Positions 1-11,170 of a stretch of DNA of 40,305 nucleotides are shown piece after piece; the first letter of the stretch is position 1; every line of letters starts with the position of its first letter. The notes beneath the pieces are model-generated. The model had not been told where the DNA came from. It did not search any database and saw only the letters and a program-made list of their open reading frames with translations. Source of the stretch: Gnetum montanum. Lineage: Eukaryota; Streptophyta; Gnetopsida; Gnetales; Gnetaceae. The stretch spans positions 126,111-166,415 of the forward strand of contig MNCI01005012.1 in NCBI GenBank assembly GCA_015680685.1, given 5' to 3'. Both the position numbers and the translations under genes were made by a program.

Positions 1-1680
1 GCTTTTACTTTCCTAGAAAAAGTAAGAAATCAACCACTTCTATTTTGTATAATGCACCACAACCTTAGTAAAAAATTCATAAAAAAATCATTTTAAATCC
101 AATCAGAGTGATTCCACCTCCATTGGAAAGCTAAAGGCAAATCCTACATAGCCATGACTGAAAAATAGCATGAACTATTGTCATTTTCTTATGAAAATTT
201 CATTAATCTACCTAAAATCACAATAGCAACACAAACAACCTAACTACGCAACATTAGGAAAATAGCCATAACTACCTTGTTTTAAAGCCAAATTAAATGA
301 GACAAAAACCATCTAGAAGACTAAACAAAGAGATACAACTTGGCTTGCTTTTTTGTAGCAAAACTTCAAAAATCCCAAAGCCCAAATTTCATAGAGCCAT
401 TAAAATGGTCAAAATGGTCAAAAACCTTACAACCCATTTGAATCCACATCAAAATAATGGGGTAGGATTTTGTTAAAATTTAATTTTATCAAGTCCTAAG
501 GCCTAGATCTAAAAAAATGGCCATCCTGAAGATTTTGGGAAAAAAAAAAACACAAAACAGCAAGTCCTATTTTCAAAATCAAATCTATAACAGCTAAAGC
601 GATAAAATAACCATAGATCTACATGGGAATAGCCAAAATAGGAGGTGGGATTTTGTTAGAATTTTGGTATAATATCTTCATCAAAATAGATCTGAAAAAA
701 CGGCCCTAACAGTTAGAAGGCAAAGAACTAGAATGAAACCATGCAAAAAAGAGGCAAAAATAGGTAGAGTTACCTACCTTGGAGCAATGGCAGATGGGGC
801 CTAGATTGAGATAGGCCTTGGAACCTTTGATAACTCCATAGATCACTCATCCATCTTTGAATTATGGGATTCTTACTCTTTCCTCCTCTCTATTTTGGCA
901 CTATAGTAGGTTCAACGTTGGGAAAGAAGGAAATTGGAAGAAGATGAAAGTTATACATTGGTTGCAAGAGAGATAGGAGTCTTGCACACTGAACATTGGT
1001 TGTGGGTGCCACAAAAATATTTTCCAAAGCTCTCCTTCGATGCATTGTTGCTGAAAGATAACAGTTGTAATCAAAGTTGGAAAAATTTTGGCTTATAAAA
1101 CTTAAACGAAACCATAGCTGCTAATTTAGTGCACCCTAACTACAAGTGCACTACAGAAAAAGGGGGAAAATTTTAGTTCACATTGGTTCTAAGGGGGGAA
1201 ACAACTTACTTTTCAAAATTTTAAGTTTTTGAATTGTGGGCCCCACCCTGCACCTTCCCTTTTTGACCAAATTTACCAATTTCAATGCTTAAAAGATTAT
1301 GTCAACCTTCCTCCCATGCATCCATGCTGAGGATACCATGCCCAATGTGGAAACATGTTTATCATTTTTCAAATTTATTAATATTACAATATCTTTCTAT
1401 TTTTAGTAACCCAAACTTACCTTTCTCAACCTTGGGTTTCCAAATTTAAACAAAACATGAGAATGGCTAAGTACCATGGATTTCTACACTATTGTAGCAG
1501 TGCCCAACATAGAAGAAGAGGGGTAAAACTTGCTCTTACCTCCTAAACACTCATTTAGCATAAATCTAACCAAAAGTAGGCCCCACATGACCTAGAACCC
1601 CTCTAAGCATCTCCAATAGCCTTAGAACCTCACCAATCCTAGTTGAAACTAGTTAAAATTAGTCAAAACCTAGGATTTAG
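1..1680. other. AT-rich intergenic sequence without a recognisable gene
   Basis: No reading frame or RNA gene can be supported here. There is one imperfect direct repeat: about 457-523 and 641-705 both run from a purine-rich 'GGATTTTGTTA' through 'AGATCTRAAAAAA' to 'GGCC'. This kind of repeat is common in untranslated parts of plant retrotransposons. A hairpin-like 'GGTAGAGTTACCTACC' lies at about 762-777. The stretch may be the untranslated end of the element whose pol begins near 6700, or unrelated older repeat sequence; I cannot tell which. Confidence 0.5.
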
Positions 1681-4600
1681 TGTTTTCCACACTAGGGGAG
1701 ACTCCTTCCACACTAAGTATTTCACCCTCAATGTGGAAAGAGAGGAGGAAGCCAAAAATGACTTAAATTAATGACCTAATGATCATTTCTTCATGCCTGA
1801 TGATCCCTAGACCCTAGTGGAACCTTCCGAAGCTTCCAAGAGCCTCAAAATGGGTCAAAAATGGAACAAGTATATTATTCCCCTCTCATACACACTAGGG
1901 GCACCATTCCTAGTGTGGAAGAAAGGGGGAAAGTTTCATGAGCCACTTAGAAGCCTCAAAACTATCAAACCTTGACATCCAACATTGACTGTCAACACCA
2001 ATAACATAGGAGGTTGACATGCATTATTGATTAGCCATAGATCTAGCCTATATCTAACTTTATTGGTTCAAGGGACCTCTAGCATGGAAAAAAAGGGGGA
2101 AGCCTAAAACCCTTCTCACAGCCTTCAAAATTACCAGATTTTGACCTTAGGCACTGATGATCGATTCTAGCAACACTATGAGCACTCATGCATGGCCAGA
2201 TCAACCAAAAATAACCAAAAAATAATAGTAGGTGACATTGGTAACCTTAGGGGCTTGCATGAATAATCAATAGTGGCCAAAAGTGATCAAAAAATATTTC
2301 CCCCAAATTTTCCATGCTAAGCTTGAAAGCCCCAGCATCGGAAAAGGGGGGGAAGTCCAAAAAATTCCTTGGAAACCTTGAAATAATGAAATTTTAATAT
2401 CAAGTAGCAACAGTCATTGAAAATAATCTGAGAAACCTACATGCATGGTCAAAATTGGCCAAAAACCACCAAAAATTGTTTCCCCTAGTTTTCAACACTA
2501 AGCATGGAAGCCCCAAAATGGAAAATGGGGGGAAGCCCAAAAACCACTCATCAACCTTCAAGACAACCAAATTTTAACACAAGGCATTAACCATCATTGC
2601 CATCAACCTTGGAAGCTTACATGCATGACCAAAGTTGGCCATAAACTATTAAAATGCTTTACTCCCAATTTTCCACATTGAGCATGGAAGACCTAGCATG
2701 GAAAATAGGGGGCAAGTCCAAAAACCATCTAAAAACCTCTAAAATAATCAGTTTTGGCTCCCAAACTCAATCCTTGACCCTGGTGGCACTGGGGATTGAC
2801 ATGCAAAGTTGTTTGAGAGAAAATTGGGTCAAAAATCTACTCCCCCTCATTTTCAATGCTAAGCATGGAAGTCTTAGCATGGAAGAAGGAGGGAAGCCAA
2901 AAAACCATTTGGAAATGCCCACAATTACCAAAACATGAGGCCAAACCTAAGTCCTCGACCCTGATAGTGTCAAGGACTAACATGCAAAGTCAATTAAGGG
3001 TAAAATGGATTAAAAATTCACTCCCCCTTGTTTTCCACATTGATCATGGAAGCCTCAACGTGCAAGAAAGGAGAGAAGCTAAAAAATCATTTGGAAATGT
3101 CCAAAATTACCAAAACTTGAGGCTAGACCTAATTCCTTGACCCTAATAGCCCCAGGGTTAACATGCAAAGTTGATTAACAGAAAATGGGTAAAAAATTCA
3201 CTCCCCATTTTTTTCCATGCTAAGCATGAAAGCATGGAAGCCTTAGTTTGTGAGAAAGGGGGAATCCAAAAAACCGTTTGGAAATGCCCAAAATTTCCAA
3301 AACTTGAGGCCAAACCCAAGTCCTCAACCTCGATAGCCTCGGGGGCTTACATGCAAAGTTGATTAAGCGAAAAATGGGTTACAAATCCACTCCCCCTTGT
3401 TTTCCACATTGAGCATGGAAGCCCCAGCATGGAAAAAAATGGGGGAAGCCAAAAAAACGATTTGAAAATGCCCAAAATTGCCAAACCTTGAGGCTAGACC
3501 CAAGTCCTCGACCCTAGTAGCCCTGGGGGCTGACATGTAAAGTTAATTGAGGGAAAAATAGGTCAAAAATTCATTGCCCATTTTTGTCCACTCTAAGAAT
3601 GAAAGAAGGGAGAAGCCAAAAAAACCATTTGGGAATTCCCAAATTTTCCAAAACTTAAGGTTAGACCCAAGTCCTTGATCTCGATAGCCCCTGGGACTTA
3701 TGTGTAACATCGATTGAGGGAAAAATGGGTCAAAAATCCACTCCCCCTTATTTTCCATGCTAATCATGGAAGCCTAAACGTGGAAGAAATGGAAAAATTA
3801 AAAAACCATTTGGGAATGCCCAAAATTATCAAAACTTATGGCTAGACCCAAGTCCTTGACCCCAGTAGGGCCAGGGGCTAACATGCAAAGTTGATTAAGA
3901 GAAAAATGGGTTAAAAATCCACTCCCATTTATTTTCCACACTCAACATGGAAGATGAAATGTGAAAGAAAGGAGGGAGCCAAAAACCCACTTGGAAATGC
4001 TCAAAATTATCAAAACCTTAGGCCAAACTCGAGTCCTCGACTCTAGTAGCCCTGAGGGTTAACATGCAAAGTCAATTAAGGGAAAATGAGTAAAAACTTC
4101 ACTCCTAATTTTCTTCTATGTTGCACATGGAATCCTTAGTATGGAAGAAAGAGGGAAAGCCAAAAAACCATTTGGGAATGTCCAAAATTATCAAAACCTG
4201 AGGCTAGACCCAAGTCCTCAACCTCAATAGCCTCAAAGGCTAACATGCAAAGTCGATTGAGGGTAATATGAATTATAAATTCACTCCCTCTTATTTTCCA
4301 TACTAATCATGGAAGCCTTAGCATGGAAGAAAGGAGGGAAGCCAAAAAAAATTTGGGAATGCCCAAAATTACCAAAACTTAAGGCTAGAACTAAGTCCTC
4401 AACCTTGATAGCCCTAGGGGCTGACATGAAAAGTCGATTGATGGAAAACTAGGTTAAAAATCCATCCCCCTTGTTTTCCATGCTGGTCATGGAAGCCTCA
4501 ATGTACAAAAATGGGGAAAGCCAAGAAAACCATTTGGGAATGCCCAAAATTACCAAAACTTAAGGCTAGACCTAAGTCCTCAACCTTGGTAACCCCAAGG

Positions 4601-5560
4601 GTTGACATGCAAAGTTAATTGAGGGGAAAATGAGTTAAAAATTCACTCCCCATTTTTTTCCATGCTAAAAATGGAAGCCTAAACATGTAAGAAAGTGGGG
4701 AAGCCAAAAAACCATTTTGAAATGCCCAAAATTGCCAAAACTTGAGGCTAGACCCAAGTCCTTAACCCTGATAGCCCCAGGGGCTAACATGCAACGTTGA
4801 TTAAGGGAAAAATGGGTCAAAAATTTACTCCCCCTTGTTTTCCACATCATGAATGGAAGCCTCAACATGAAAAAAATGAGAAAAGCCAAAAAAACCATTT
4901 GGGAATGCCTAAAATTACCAAGACTTGAGGCCAAACCCAAGTTCTTGACCCTAGTAACCTTATGGATTGACATGCAAAGTCAATTGAAGATAAAATGGGT
5001 TAAAAATCCACTCCCTCCTATTTTCCACAATGAGAATGGAAGCATCAATGTGGAAAAAATGGGAAAAGCCAAAAAATCATTTGGAAATGCCCAAAATTAC
5101 CAAACCTTGAGGGCAGACCTAAGTTCTCATTTCCATACTAATCATGAAAGCCTTAGCATGGAAGAAAGGGGGAAGCCAAAAAACCACTTTGAAATGCCTA
5201 AATGTTTCAAAACTTGAGGCTAAACCTGAGTCCTCGACCTTGATATCCCTAAGGGCTAACATGCAAAGTTAATTAAGGGTAAAATGGGTCAAAAATCTAC
5301 TTCCCCTTGTTTTACATGCTAAGCATGGAAGCCTCAACATGGAAGAAATGGGTGAGCTAAAAAGACATTTGAGAATGCTCAAAATTACCTAAACTTGAGG
5401 GCAAACCTAACTCCTTGACCTTGGTAGCCCTAGGGGCTAACATGAAAAGTCAATCAAGGGAAAATGGGTTAAAAATCCACTTCCCCTTTTTTTCCATGCT
5501 AAGCATGGAATCCTTAGCGTGGAAGAAATGGTAGAAGCCATTTCAACACATATTGGCCCT
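1681..5560. repeat. Tandem array of ~181-bp units, about 20 copies
   Basis: A landmark 'ACATGCAAAGT' or a close variant has its ATG at 2801, 2982, 3163, 3351, 3535, 3700, 3883, 4064, 4245, 4426, 4607, 4789, 4972, 5261 and 5442, so most steps are 181-184 bases. Each unit carries, in order, a 'TTTTCCA' block, 'AGCATGGAAG' twice, a G-rich 'GGGGGAAGCC', an A-rich 'CCAAAAAACCATTTGG', 'CCAAAATTACCAAAACTTGAGG' variants and 'AAGTCCTCGACC'. Left of 2690 the units become degenerate and can be followed faintly to about 1681. The short open frames inside are by-products of a repeat poor in stop codons and carry no known domain. Between 4972 and 5261 one unit has lost roughly 70 bases near 5128. Tat-lineage gypsy elements are known to carry internal tandem repeats, and a decayed Tat pol follows directly, so the array may belong to it. 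Confidence 0.9.
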
Positions 5561-6690
5561 CAAAATGACCTTGAATTACCTTGGAACAAAGCTGAAAGAT
5601 GCTAAAGTTCTAAATCTGGGCTCTAGCCACCTATTTGATCATGTTTAACCTTATTTTTGCTTGGATTTTGGTCCCCCATGCTAATCGCCTTCTTTTCCAT
5701 GTTGGCTAGCAAAGAAACAAAGGGAGAAGACTTCAAGACTTGCTTTTGGCCTTTACAAACCTCTGGAGAACCCAGTTTTAATGGACCTAACCCTATGCAG
5801 CCTTTGGAAGGTCTTGAGACCTCAATTTTGGACCTCTAAACTTCTAAAAAAATATTTTCCTTAGTCTCCATACTAAGGGTTCCTATTTCCATGCTGAGCC
5901 TAGTGTGGAAGCCTCAAAGCACTTGATTTGTAGGTCTAGATAGCCCAAAAATAGCCCAGATTGGTGCCTAAACTCACCTAATAGCCCTGTAGCCTTAAAA
6001 CATGGTCCAATAAAATCTAAAACTAGAAAAACCTTATCATTTTTAACTATATTAACCAAATTTTATTAGATATAGCCTAATTTTCTTAATTTTTGACTTA
6101 TTACATAATGTTTTGGTTTGTTTTTGGACTTATGTTGCCTTGTTCACATGGTTGACCTTCTATGGCCTCTATAAAGCCCTATATGTCCATTGTTTGCTTT
6201 ATTACAGCTCTATTTGTCTTTCTTTGGCCTTTAAATGGTATCAAATAGTAGGGCTTGACCTTCCTTAACCACTATTTAACACCATGTGACCATGGCCCAC
6301 TAAGGCTTTAAACTGGCATCATAGTCCACCAAGACTATAAAATGGCATTGTGTGCCACTAAGGCTTAAAACTAGCAAAACTATGATCTTTATTAATCATT
6401 TGTAGCCTTTCTCTTTGTATTTTCTCTTGTTTGACCTTTATGTGACCTTTGTTCACCTCTATTTTACTTTTCTGAATTAACCTTATCTCATTAATGAGCT
6501 TGGATGACCTTGATTGCATTAGATTTACATATGTTTTATGGCATATTAAAATTATTTATTTACTTTTACCTAGGTGCCACTTAATATGCTTTTGGTTGGT
6601 GTGCAAGATCAAAGTGTGAATATCTAGGAGCAAATTAGTTTGCCTTTGTGCCTACATGGACCTCATGGTGATATTAAATGATGTATCAAC
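5561..6690 (+). other. Gene-free leader between tandem array and Tat-like pol
   Basis: No domain is recognisable. The first 350 bases still contain fragments related to the array ('CCTAGTGTGGAAGCC' near 5900). Around 6280-6375 there are two to three copies of a ~30-base motif of the form 'CCACTAAGGCTTTAAACTGGCA', which reappears after pol at 10076-10215. A pyrimidine-rich tract ending in CTAG at about 6570 resembles a splice acceptor; Ogre-type Tat elements have an intron inside gag-pol, but I cannot show a donor. A gag domain could not be found, so gag is missing, decayed beyond recognition or further left. Confidence 0.45.
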
Positions 6691-7017
6691 CTTGATTACC
6701 TAGACATTGAACCTAAGAGTCTTGTAGACCATATAGCCTCAATAGAAAGACCTCTAGAATGGCCTGAAAACCTAGCCAAAACCCTTGACTTAGAAGAAGG
6801 AGACATAACTAAAGACCCTTTAGTTGAGGTTCCTATTGCAACACACAGTGGTGAGGAGAAAACCCTTAAATTAACTTCCTCATTAGAGCCTCGATGTGCC
6901 CAAGATATCACTAAATTCTTATAAAACAACATTAAAATTTTTGCTAGTCATATGAAGATATGTCAAACTTAGACCCATGTCTAGTCTAGCACAACATCAT
7001 ACTGGATCCTAACATTA

Positions 7018-7530
7018 GACTAGTTAAGCAAAAAGCGTACAAGATTAGACTTGATTTGGCCTTGATAGTTCACGATGAAATCTCAAAACTCTATCAAGTA
7101 GGCTTCATTAGGGCTATTGATTATGTAGAATGGGTATCCAACATAGTGGTAGTCCCTAAGAAAAATGGGAGTATCTATATTTGCATTGATTTTTGAGACC
7201 TAAATAAAGCCACCACCAAGGATGATTCTCCTTTGCCTAATATTGATCAACTTATCGATACTACAGTTGAACATGCCTTGTTTTCCTTTATGGATGGATT
7301 CATGGGATAAAACCAAATTAGGATCAACCCTAAGCACCATCTCAACATAACCTTTATGACCCCATGGGGTACTTTTTATTATACCATGATGTCCTTTGAC
7401 CTCAAAAATGCTAAATCAACATACTAGAGAGCCATGACCTATATCTTCAGTGATTACATGTTAGGTTTTCTTAATGATTACATAGATGACATAGCTATAA
7501 AGTCTAAGATAGCCAATGACCTAGATCTAG
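7018..7530 (+). pseudogene. Reverse transcriptase domain, Tat lineage, broken
   Basis: The polymerase that would copy element RNA into cDNA. The translation shows the conserved order: 'VGFIRAIDYVEWVSNIVVVP' (canonical 'aGFIREv.YPeWlaNvVlVp'), 'KKNG', 'DLNKAT.KDD.PLPNIDQL', 'FSFMDGF', 'TPWGTFYY', 'LKNAKSTY' and the catalytic loop 'YIDD' at 7479-7490, followed by 'IAIKSK'. Stops fall in place of conserved residues: 'IDF*DLNK' (usually Tyr-Thr), 'G*NQI' (usually Tyr) and 'TY*R' (usually Gln). These are single-base changes rather than large losses. After 7530 the frame breaks and the thumb is only partly readable. Confidence 0.85.
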
Positions 7531-7739
7531 TGCTTAAATGATGCCTTAAATACAAGCTTAGGCTCAATCCCAAGAAATGTCTTTGGTGTCAAGATTGGCA
7601 AGATGCTTGACTTTGTAGTCTCTGAGGCAAGGATACACATAGATCCTAATAAGGTTAAGTCCATATCCAAATTTGTAGCACCTACCAACCTTAAAGAGCT
7701 TCGGGGATTACAAGGTAGACTATAGTTTATTTATAGATT

Positions 7740-8217
7740 TATCACTAGGCTTATGGATAAGTTACAATCCATGCACCACTTGCTTAAGAAAGGAGTTCAC
7801 TATGAGTGGATGGTTCAATGCCAAGAAACCTTTGAAAACCTTAAGTAAGAGTTGATACAACTATTAATTGTCTATCTTCCACAAGAGGGTAAATTGTTTT
7901 ACATTTATCTTTTCATCTCTAATACATCCATTGCCTCTCTACTCTATTAGAAACATGATGATGGAGTAGAAATGCCTGTGTACTACCTTAGCCATGTGTT
8001 AGTAGCCCACAAGACCCAATACACTGAAGTAAAGAAGCATTATTTAGCACTAGTCTTCTCTTTAAAGAAATTGAGACACTACCTCTTTAAAAGTCAAGTC
8101 AACGTAAATTGCAAGGACAACATACTAAGAGCCATAATGACCAACATTTATGAAAGTAGCTGTATAGCTCGATGGAAATCCATAACTGCAAAGTTCAACC
8201 TTCATTATATCTCTTAG
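7740..8217 (+). pseudogene. RNase H domain of Tat-like pol, broken
   Basis: Follows RT as in all gypsy elements; it degrades the RNA strand of the RNA/cDNA hybrid. Visible motifs are 'HHLLKKGVHYEW' and 'ETFENLK' in the connection, then 'GVEMPVYYLSHVLVAHKTQY' and 'VKKHYLALVFSLKKLRHYL', matching the family pattern 'PVYYvSk.L..aEtrYs.iEKlaLALV.a.RKLRpYf'. In this copy the Glu of the usual 'iEK' motif reads 'VKK', and a stop occurs before 'KHDDG'. The frame is open from 7972 to 8217. Confidence 0.75.
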
Positions 8218-8319
8218 TCCTTAACAAAAGGTCAAGCTATAGCTATACAACTCATAGTTTTACCTATTGATGGCCAAGCAACCATAGATTCTAAGTTCCT
8301 TGATGAATACATTAACATA

Positions 8320-8646
8320 GTTGGCCAAGTGCTTGAGGGTTATGAGGCAGTCATGAACTTCAATGGAGCTTCAACTGTCCATGGAACTAGTGCCGCTACC
8401 ATCATAACATTCCCATCTAGTAAAATCAAACCTTTTGAGTATCATTTTGGGTTCTCGTGTACCAACAACATAGCAAAATATGAGGATTTGATAAGAGTGA
8501 TAACTATAGGTTGTGACCTTGGAATTAGACACCTAGCCATCAAAGGTGATTCACAACTTGTAGTGAACAGAGTAACCAAATTCTATGCATGGAAAGCTAA
8601 GCACTTACAACCTTACTGTGACCAAGAAAAGCAATTATTACAATAA
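8320..8646 (+). pseudogene. Second, archaeal-type RNase H (aRNH) of Tat element
   Basis: This 105-residue open stretch matches the extra RNase H that Tat-lineage elements carry after their ordinary RNase H. The motifs 'AVMNFNGAST', 'FSCTNNIAKYEDLI', 'LGIRHLAIKGDSQLVVN' and 'HLQPYCD' correspond to the family's 'YFDGAs', 'TNNvAEYEAL', 'Lgv..l.v.GDSqLVvnQ' and 'l..Yl'. Two expected catalytic acids are replaced: Asp by Asn in 'FNGA', and Glu by Lys in 'AKYED'. The Asp of 'GDSQ' remains. The domain is therefore probably inactive, although its frame is intact and is the best-kept part of this pol. Confidence 0.85.
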
Positions 8647-8959
8647 TTTGTAGATGTTGCTATCCAACACATACTAAGAAATGAAAACACCATAGCTAAT
8701 GCAATTGCAACATTAGCCCTTAGTGTGACACTAGATGTGTTTAGCAAGTTGCCCACATTAACTGTGGACTACGCTACTCGCATCACATAGAACATTGAGG
8801 ATACCTTTGTCATTGTCCTTCATATTGATCCTTCCAAGGAATGGTATGATGATATAAAATTTTATCTTATGCATAGTGAATCCTCATAGGGCCTAACTAC
8901 TTCTTAGAAAGATGTCATATGCAAGCAATCAAAGCAAAGTAATATGTCATCATGGGTTA

Positions 8960-10040
8960 TAACACATTATGTCAATGGTCATATGATGGCATACTTCTAA
9001 AATGCTTAGGTAAAATGGAATGTAGAACAATTCTAGAGGAGGTTCACGATGGTGTTTGTGGTAGACATATAGGACCTAAAGCCATGGCTACTAAGATTAG
9101 ATGGTAAGGTTAAGTGATGTGACACATGCCAATGGTATAGCAACTTGATACATGTATCAGCAACTAAGTTGCATACAACATAGATAACATGGGCATTTCA
9201 ATGATGAGGGTTGAATATCATTAGACTCATAGAACCTAAATCTACTATAGGGCATTGCTGCATCACCACTGCAATCGAATACTTTACCAAGTGGATTGAA
9301 GCTATGCCCCTAAGGAAGACCACATCTAAATAAGTTTGCAAGTTTATCCTAGACAACACTGTAGCCCATTTTGGCATACCCACAACCATGGTTACAGATA
9401 ATGGACCTCAATTTAGTAGCCAAGAAACCAAGGATTTTGGTCACAACCTAGGCATTAAGCATTCTTTCTCATCACCTTGCTACCCTCAAGCCAATGGACA
9501 AGCAAAAGCAAGCAACAAGGCCATCATCAACTTGCTTAAGAAGATGCTCAACAACATCAAGTGGAAGTGGCATGAGTGGCTTGTCCATGCACTATGGGCA
9601 TATAGAACAACCTAATGCATGGTAATTAGCATGACCCCTTATGTTTATGGTTCTAAAGCTATTTTACCTCTTGAATTGTAGGCACCATCACTCTGAGTAG
9701 TCTTGACCCACTTCATCAACAACGAGCAGAAAAAGGAATTGTAAACAACAACACTAGATTTGATGGAAGAGTGACACATGGAAGTGCTTGCTCACATCGA
9801 GCACTATCAAGAGAGGTAGAAGGAACAACATCACCATAACCTAACCATGCACAAAATCAAGGAGGGGAACCTCATCCTCAAGGCTATTCATGAGCATGCA
9901 GACAAATTCTCAACCAACTAGGAAGGGCCCTTTCTTGTTACTAGAGCCTATGAAAATGCAGCATTCAGAATAGCCAACATGGATAGGAATGAGCTGGCCA
10001 ATTCAGTTAATCATTCCTATCTAAAGTCATACTACATGTA
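8960..10040 (+). pseudogene. Integrase of Tat-like element, broken
   Basis: The enzyme that would insert the cDNA. The zinc-binding part is readable near 9030-9135 ('EEVHDGVCGRHIGPKAMATK', then 'CDTCQ'). The core follows with 'IEYFTKWIEAMPLRKTT', 'HFGIPTTMVTDNGPQF', 'LGIKHSFSSPCYPQANGQ' and 'WHEWLVHALWAYRTT', all typical of Tat integrases. The glutamate expected right after 'NGQ' (usually 'NGQVE') is Lys here ('NGQAKASNK'), so the DDE triad is broken. Stops interrupt the zinc-finger/core linker and the C-terminal part after 9615. The tail runs to about 10040. Confidence 0.85.
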
Positions 10041-10075
10041 GTTTATAGATCATCAAAAAGAAAGCCTACTTCAAT

Positions 10076-10215
10076 GGTCCACTAGGACCTTAAATTGGCA
10101 ACACAGTCCGCTATGATCTTAAATTGGAGACATAGTCTGCTATGACCTTAAACTAGTGACATGCCTACCATGGCCTTAAACTAGTACCATGGTCCACCAC
10201 AGCCTTAAATTAGCA
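10076..10215 (+). repeat. Short tandem repeat, ~33-bp units, after Tat pol
   Basis: Four to five degenerate units of the form 'CCACTAGGACCTTAAATTGGCAACA' with GTCC/GTCT spacers. Similar units occur before pol at about 6280-6375, so the motif flanks the coding region on both sides. Confidence 0.7.
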
Positions 10216-10625
10216 ACATTGGTAACCTAGATTGCTTGATTCTCATATGGCCTTTATGCATTATAACATTATAAGATGCATTGGTGTTTCGTATTCTTTG
10301 TCGATGCCTCTCGGGTCAATCCTCTAGACACCAACAAAGAGGGGCCATTGAAACACCACAAAATTTTGCATGTTATAACCAATATTTGTCATGTAGCTTT
10401 CACGCCATGGAACCTAAGGCAAAAATTCATTGTAAAGGTGAAAATTGTAACCCACAATGGGAAATTTCACATACTTTATACTTTTGGGGTAGAAAATGCT
10501 TCATAAGTGGTCAAAGCCTCATTACATAAGTGAAGAAAAGTCACCTACTGTCTATATCTAGGCTTGTGGGGGTTAAAAATGCCTTTTGGAGTGCCAAAAT
10601 AGGTATTTTTATGGGTTTTATGTGG
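10216..10625 (+). other. Presumed 3' untranslated region of the Tat-like element
   Basis: No conserved protein is visible; two overlapping open frames at 10276-10529 lack any recognisable domain. Near 10562-10573 a 'GGCTTGTGGGGGTT' tract resembles a polypurine tract next to an LTR start, but without a matching second LTR this is only a guess. Confidence 0.4.
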
Positions 10626-10673
10626 NNNNNNNNNNNNNNNNNNNNNNNNNNNNNNNNNNNNNNNNNNNNNNNN
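10626..10673. other. Assembly gap (48 N)
   Basis: Forty-eight N interrupt the sequence; a single further N stands at 11245. The true length of the gap is unknown. It sits at the edge of a low-complexity repeat, a typical place for an assembly to fail. Confidence 1.
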
Positions 10674-11170
10674 GGCAATGGGGGTAGACAATTTTCTACA
10701 CTAAAAACACATGTAGGGGGTAGATCTCACCTACCCCTAGTGTGGAAGGATGAGAGGTTTAGAAACTCCCCCCCTTTCAATGTGGAGACTAAATATGCAT
10801 TTTGGAAAATTTTCCCTCAAACTGAAAGTTTCCCTCAGCTTGGAAATTTTCCCCCCAGCTATAAAGTTTTCCTCTTTCAATGTGAAGACCAAAGGGAAAT
10901 TTTGGAAGCTTTCCACCAAGCCTAGAAAGTTTTCCCCTAGCTTGGAAACTTTTCCCAAAACCTAGAAAGTTTCCTCCCTAGCTTGGAAACTTTCCCCCAA
11001 CCTAGAATGTTTCCTCCCCCTCCCAACCTGGAAACTTTTCCCCTATCCTGGAAGATTCAAACCCCTAGTGTGGAAACCACAAGCAACAAATGTCATCAAG
11101 TTATGCACTTCAACATTGACTAGCCACTTCAAAAAGCATGGTGGAGAGCTCAGCATGGAAGATTCATCTC
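10674..11170. repeat. Minisatellite with 'TGGAAA-CTTTTCCC' motifs
   Basis: From about 10805 to 11060 the sequence alternates 'AGCTTGGAAACTTTTCCC' and 'CCTAGAAAGTTTCCTCC' in steps of about 18-20 bases, with scattered changes. The outer parts (10730-10790 and 11060-11165) carry 'CCTAGTGTGGAAG', 'CTAGTGTGGAAAC' and 'AGCATGGAAG', which also mark the 181-bp array upstream. Open frames on both strands here are repeat artefacts. Confidence 0.75.

Larger units (their letters stand above)
6700..10040 (+). pseudogene. Decayed pol of a Tat-lineage Ty3/gypsy retrotransposon
   Basis: Read with frame changes and many stops, this stretch gives the order RT, RNase H, a second RNase H, integrase. The second RNase H (archaeal type) between RNase H and integrase is the hallmark of the plant Tat lineage (Ogre, Retand and relatives), which is why I assign it there. 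The region before 7018 has a mostly open frame with acidic residues and 'LDLEEGDITKD' but no clear protease. The protein ends near 10040 with the usual 'GPFLV...NHSYLKSYY' integrase tail followed by a stop. LTRs could not be delimited. The copy is dead: RT contains several stops, and catalytic residues in the second RNase H and in the integrase are replaced. Confidence 0.85.

Noticed and set aside
778-850. Possible first exon on the minus strand: ATG at 850, open for 73 bases, then 'AAG|GTAGGTAAC' donor-like site
   Set aside because: No second exon, no protein similarity and no promoter context; such a short open stretch with one donor-like site is expected by chance.
2654-5217. Several open frames of 60-120 codons on both strands with similar peptides
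   Set aside because: They are translations of the 181-bp repeat and shift with its indels; the resemblance between them comes from the DNA repeat.
1681-5560. CRISPR-like array
   Set aside because: The units are long and contiguous without unique spacers, and the context is a plant retrotransposon.
10530-10965. Open frames across and after the N gap
   Set aside because: They consist of N-coded residues and ~20-bp minisatellite translations; no domain.
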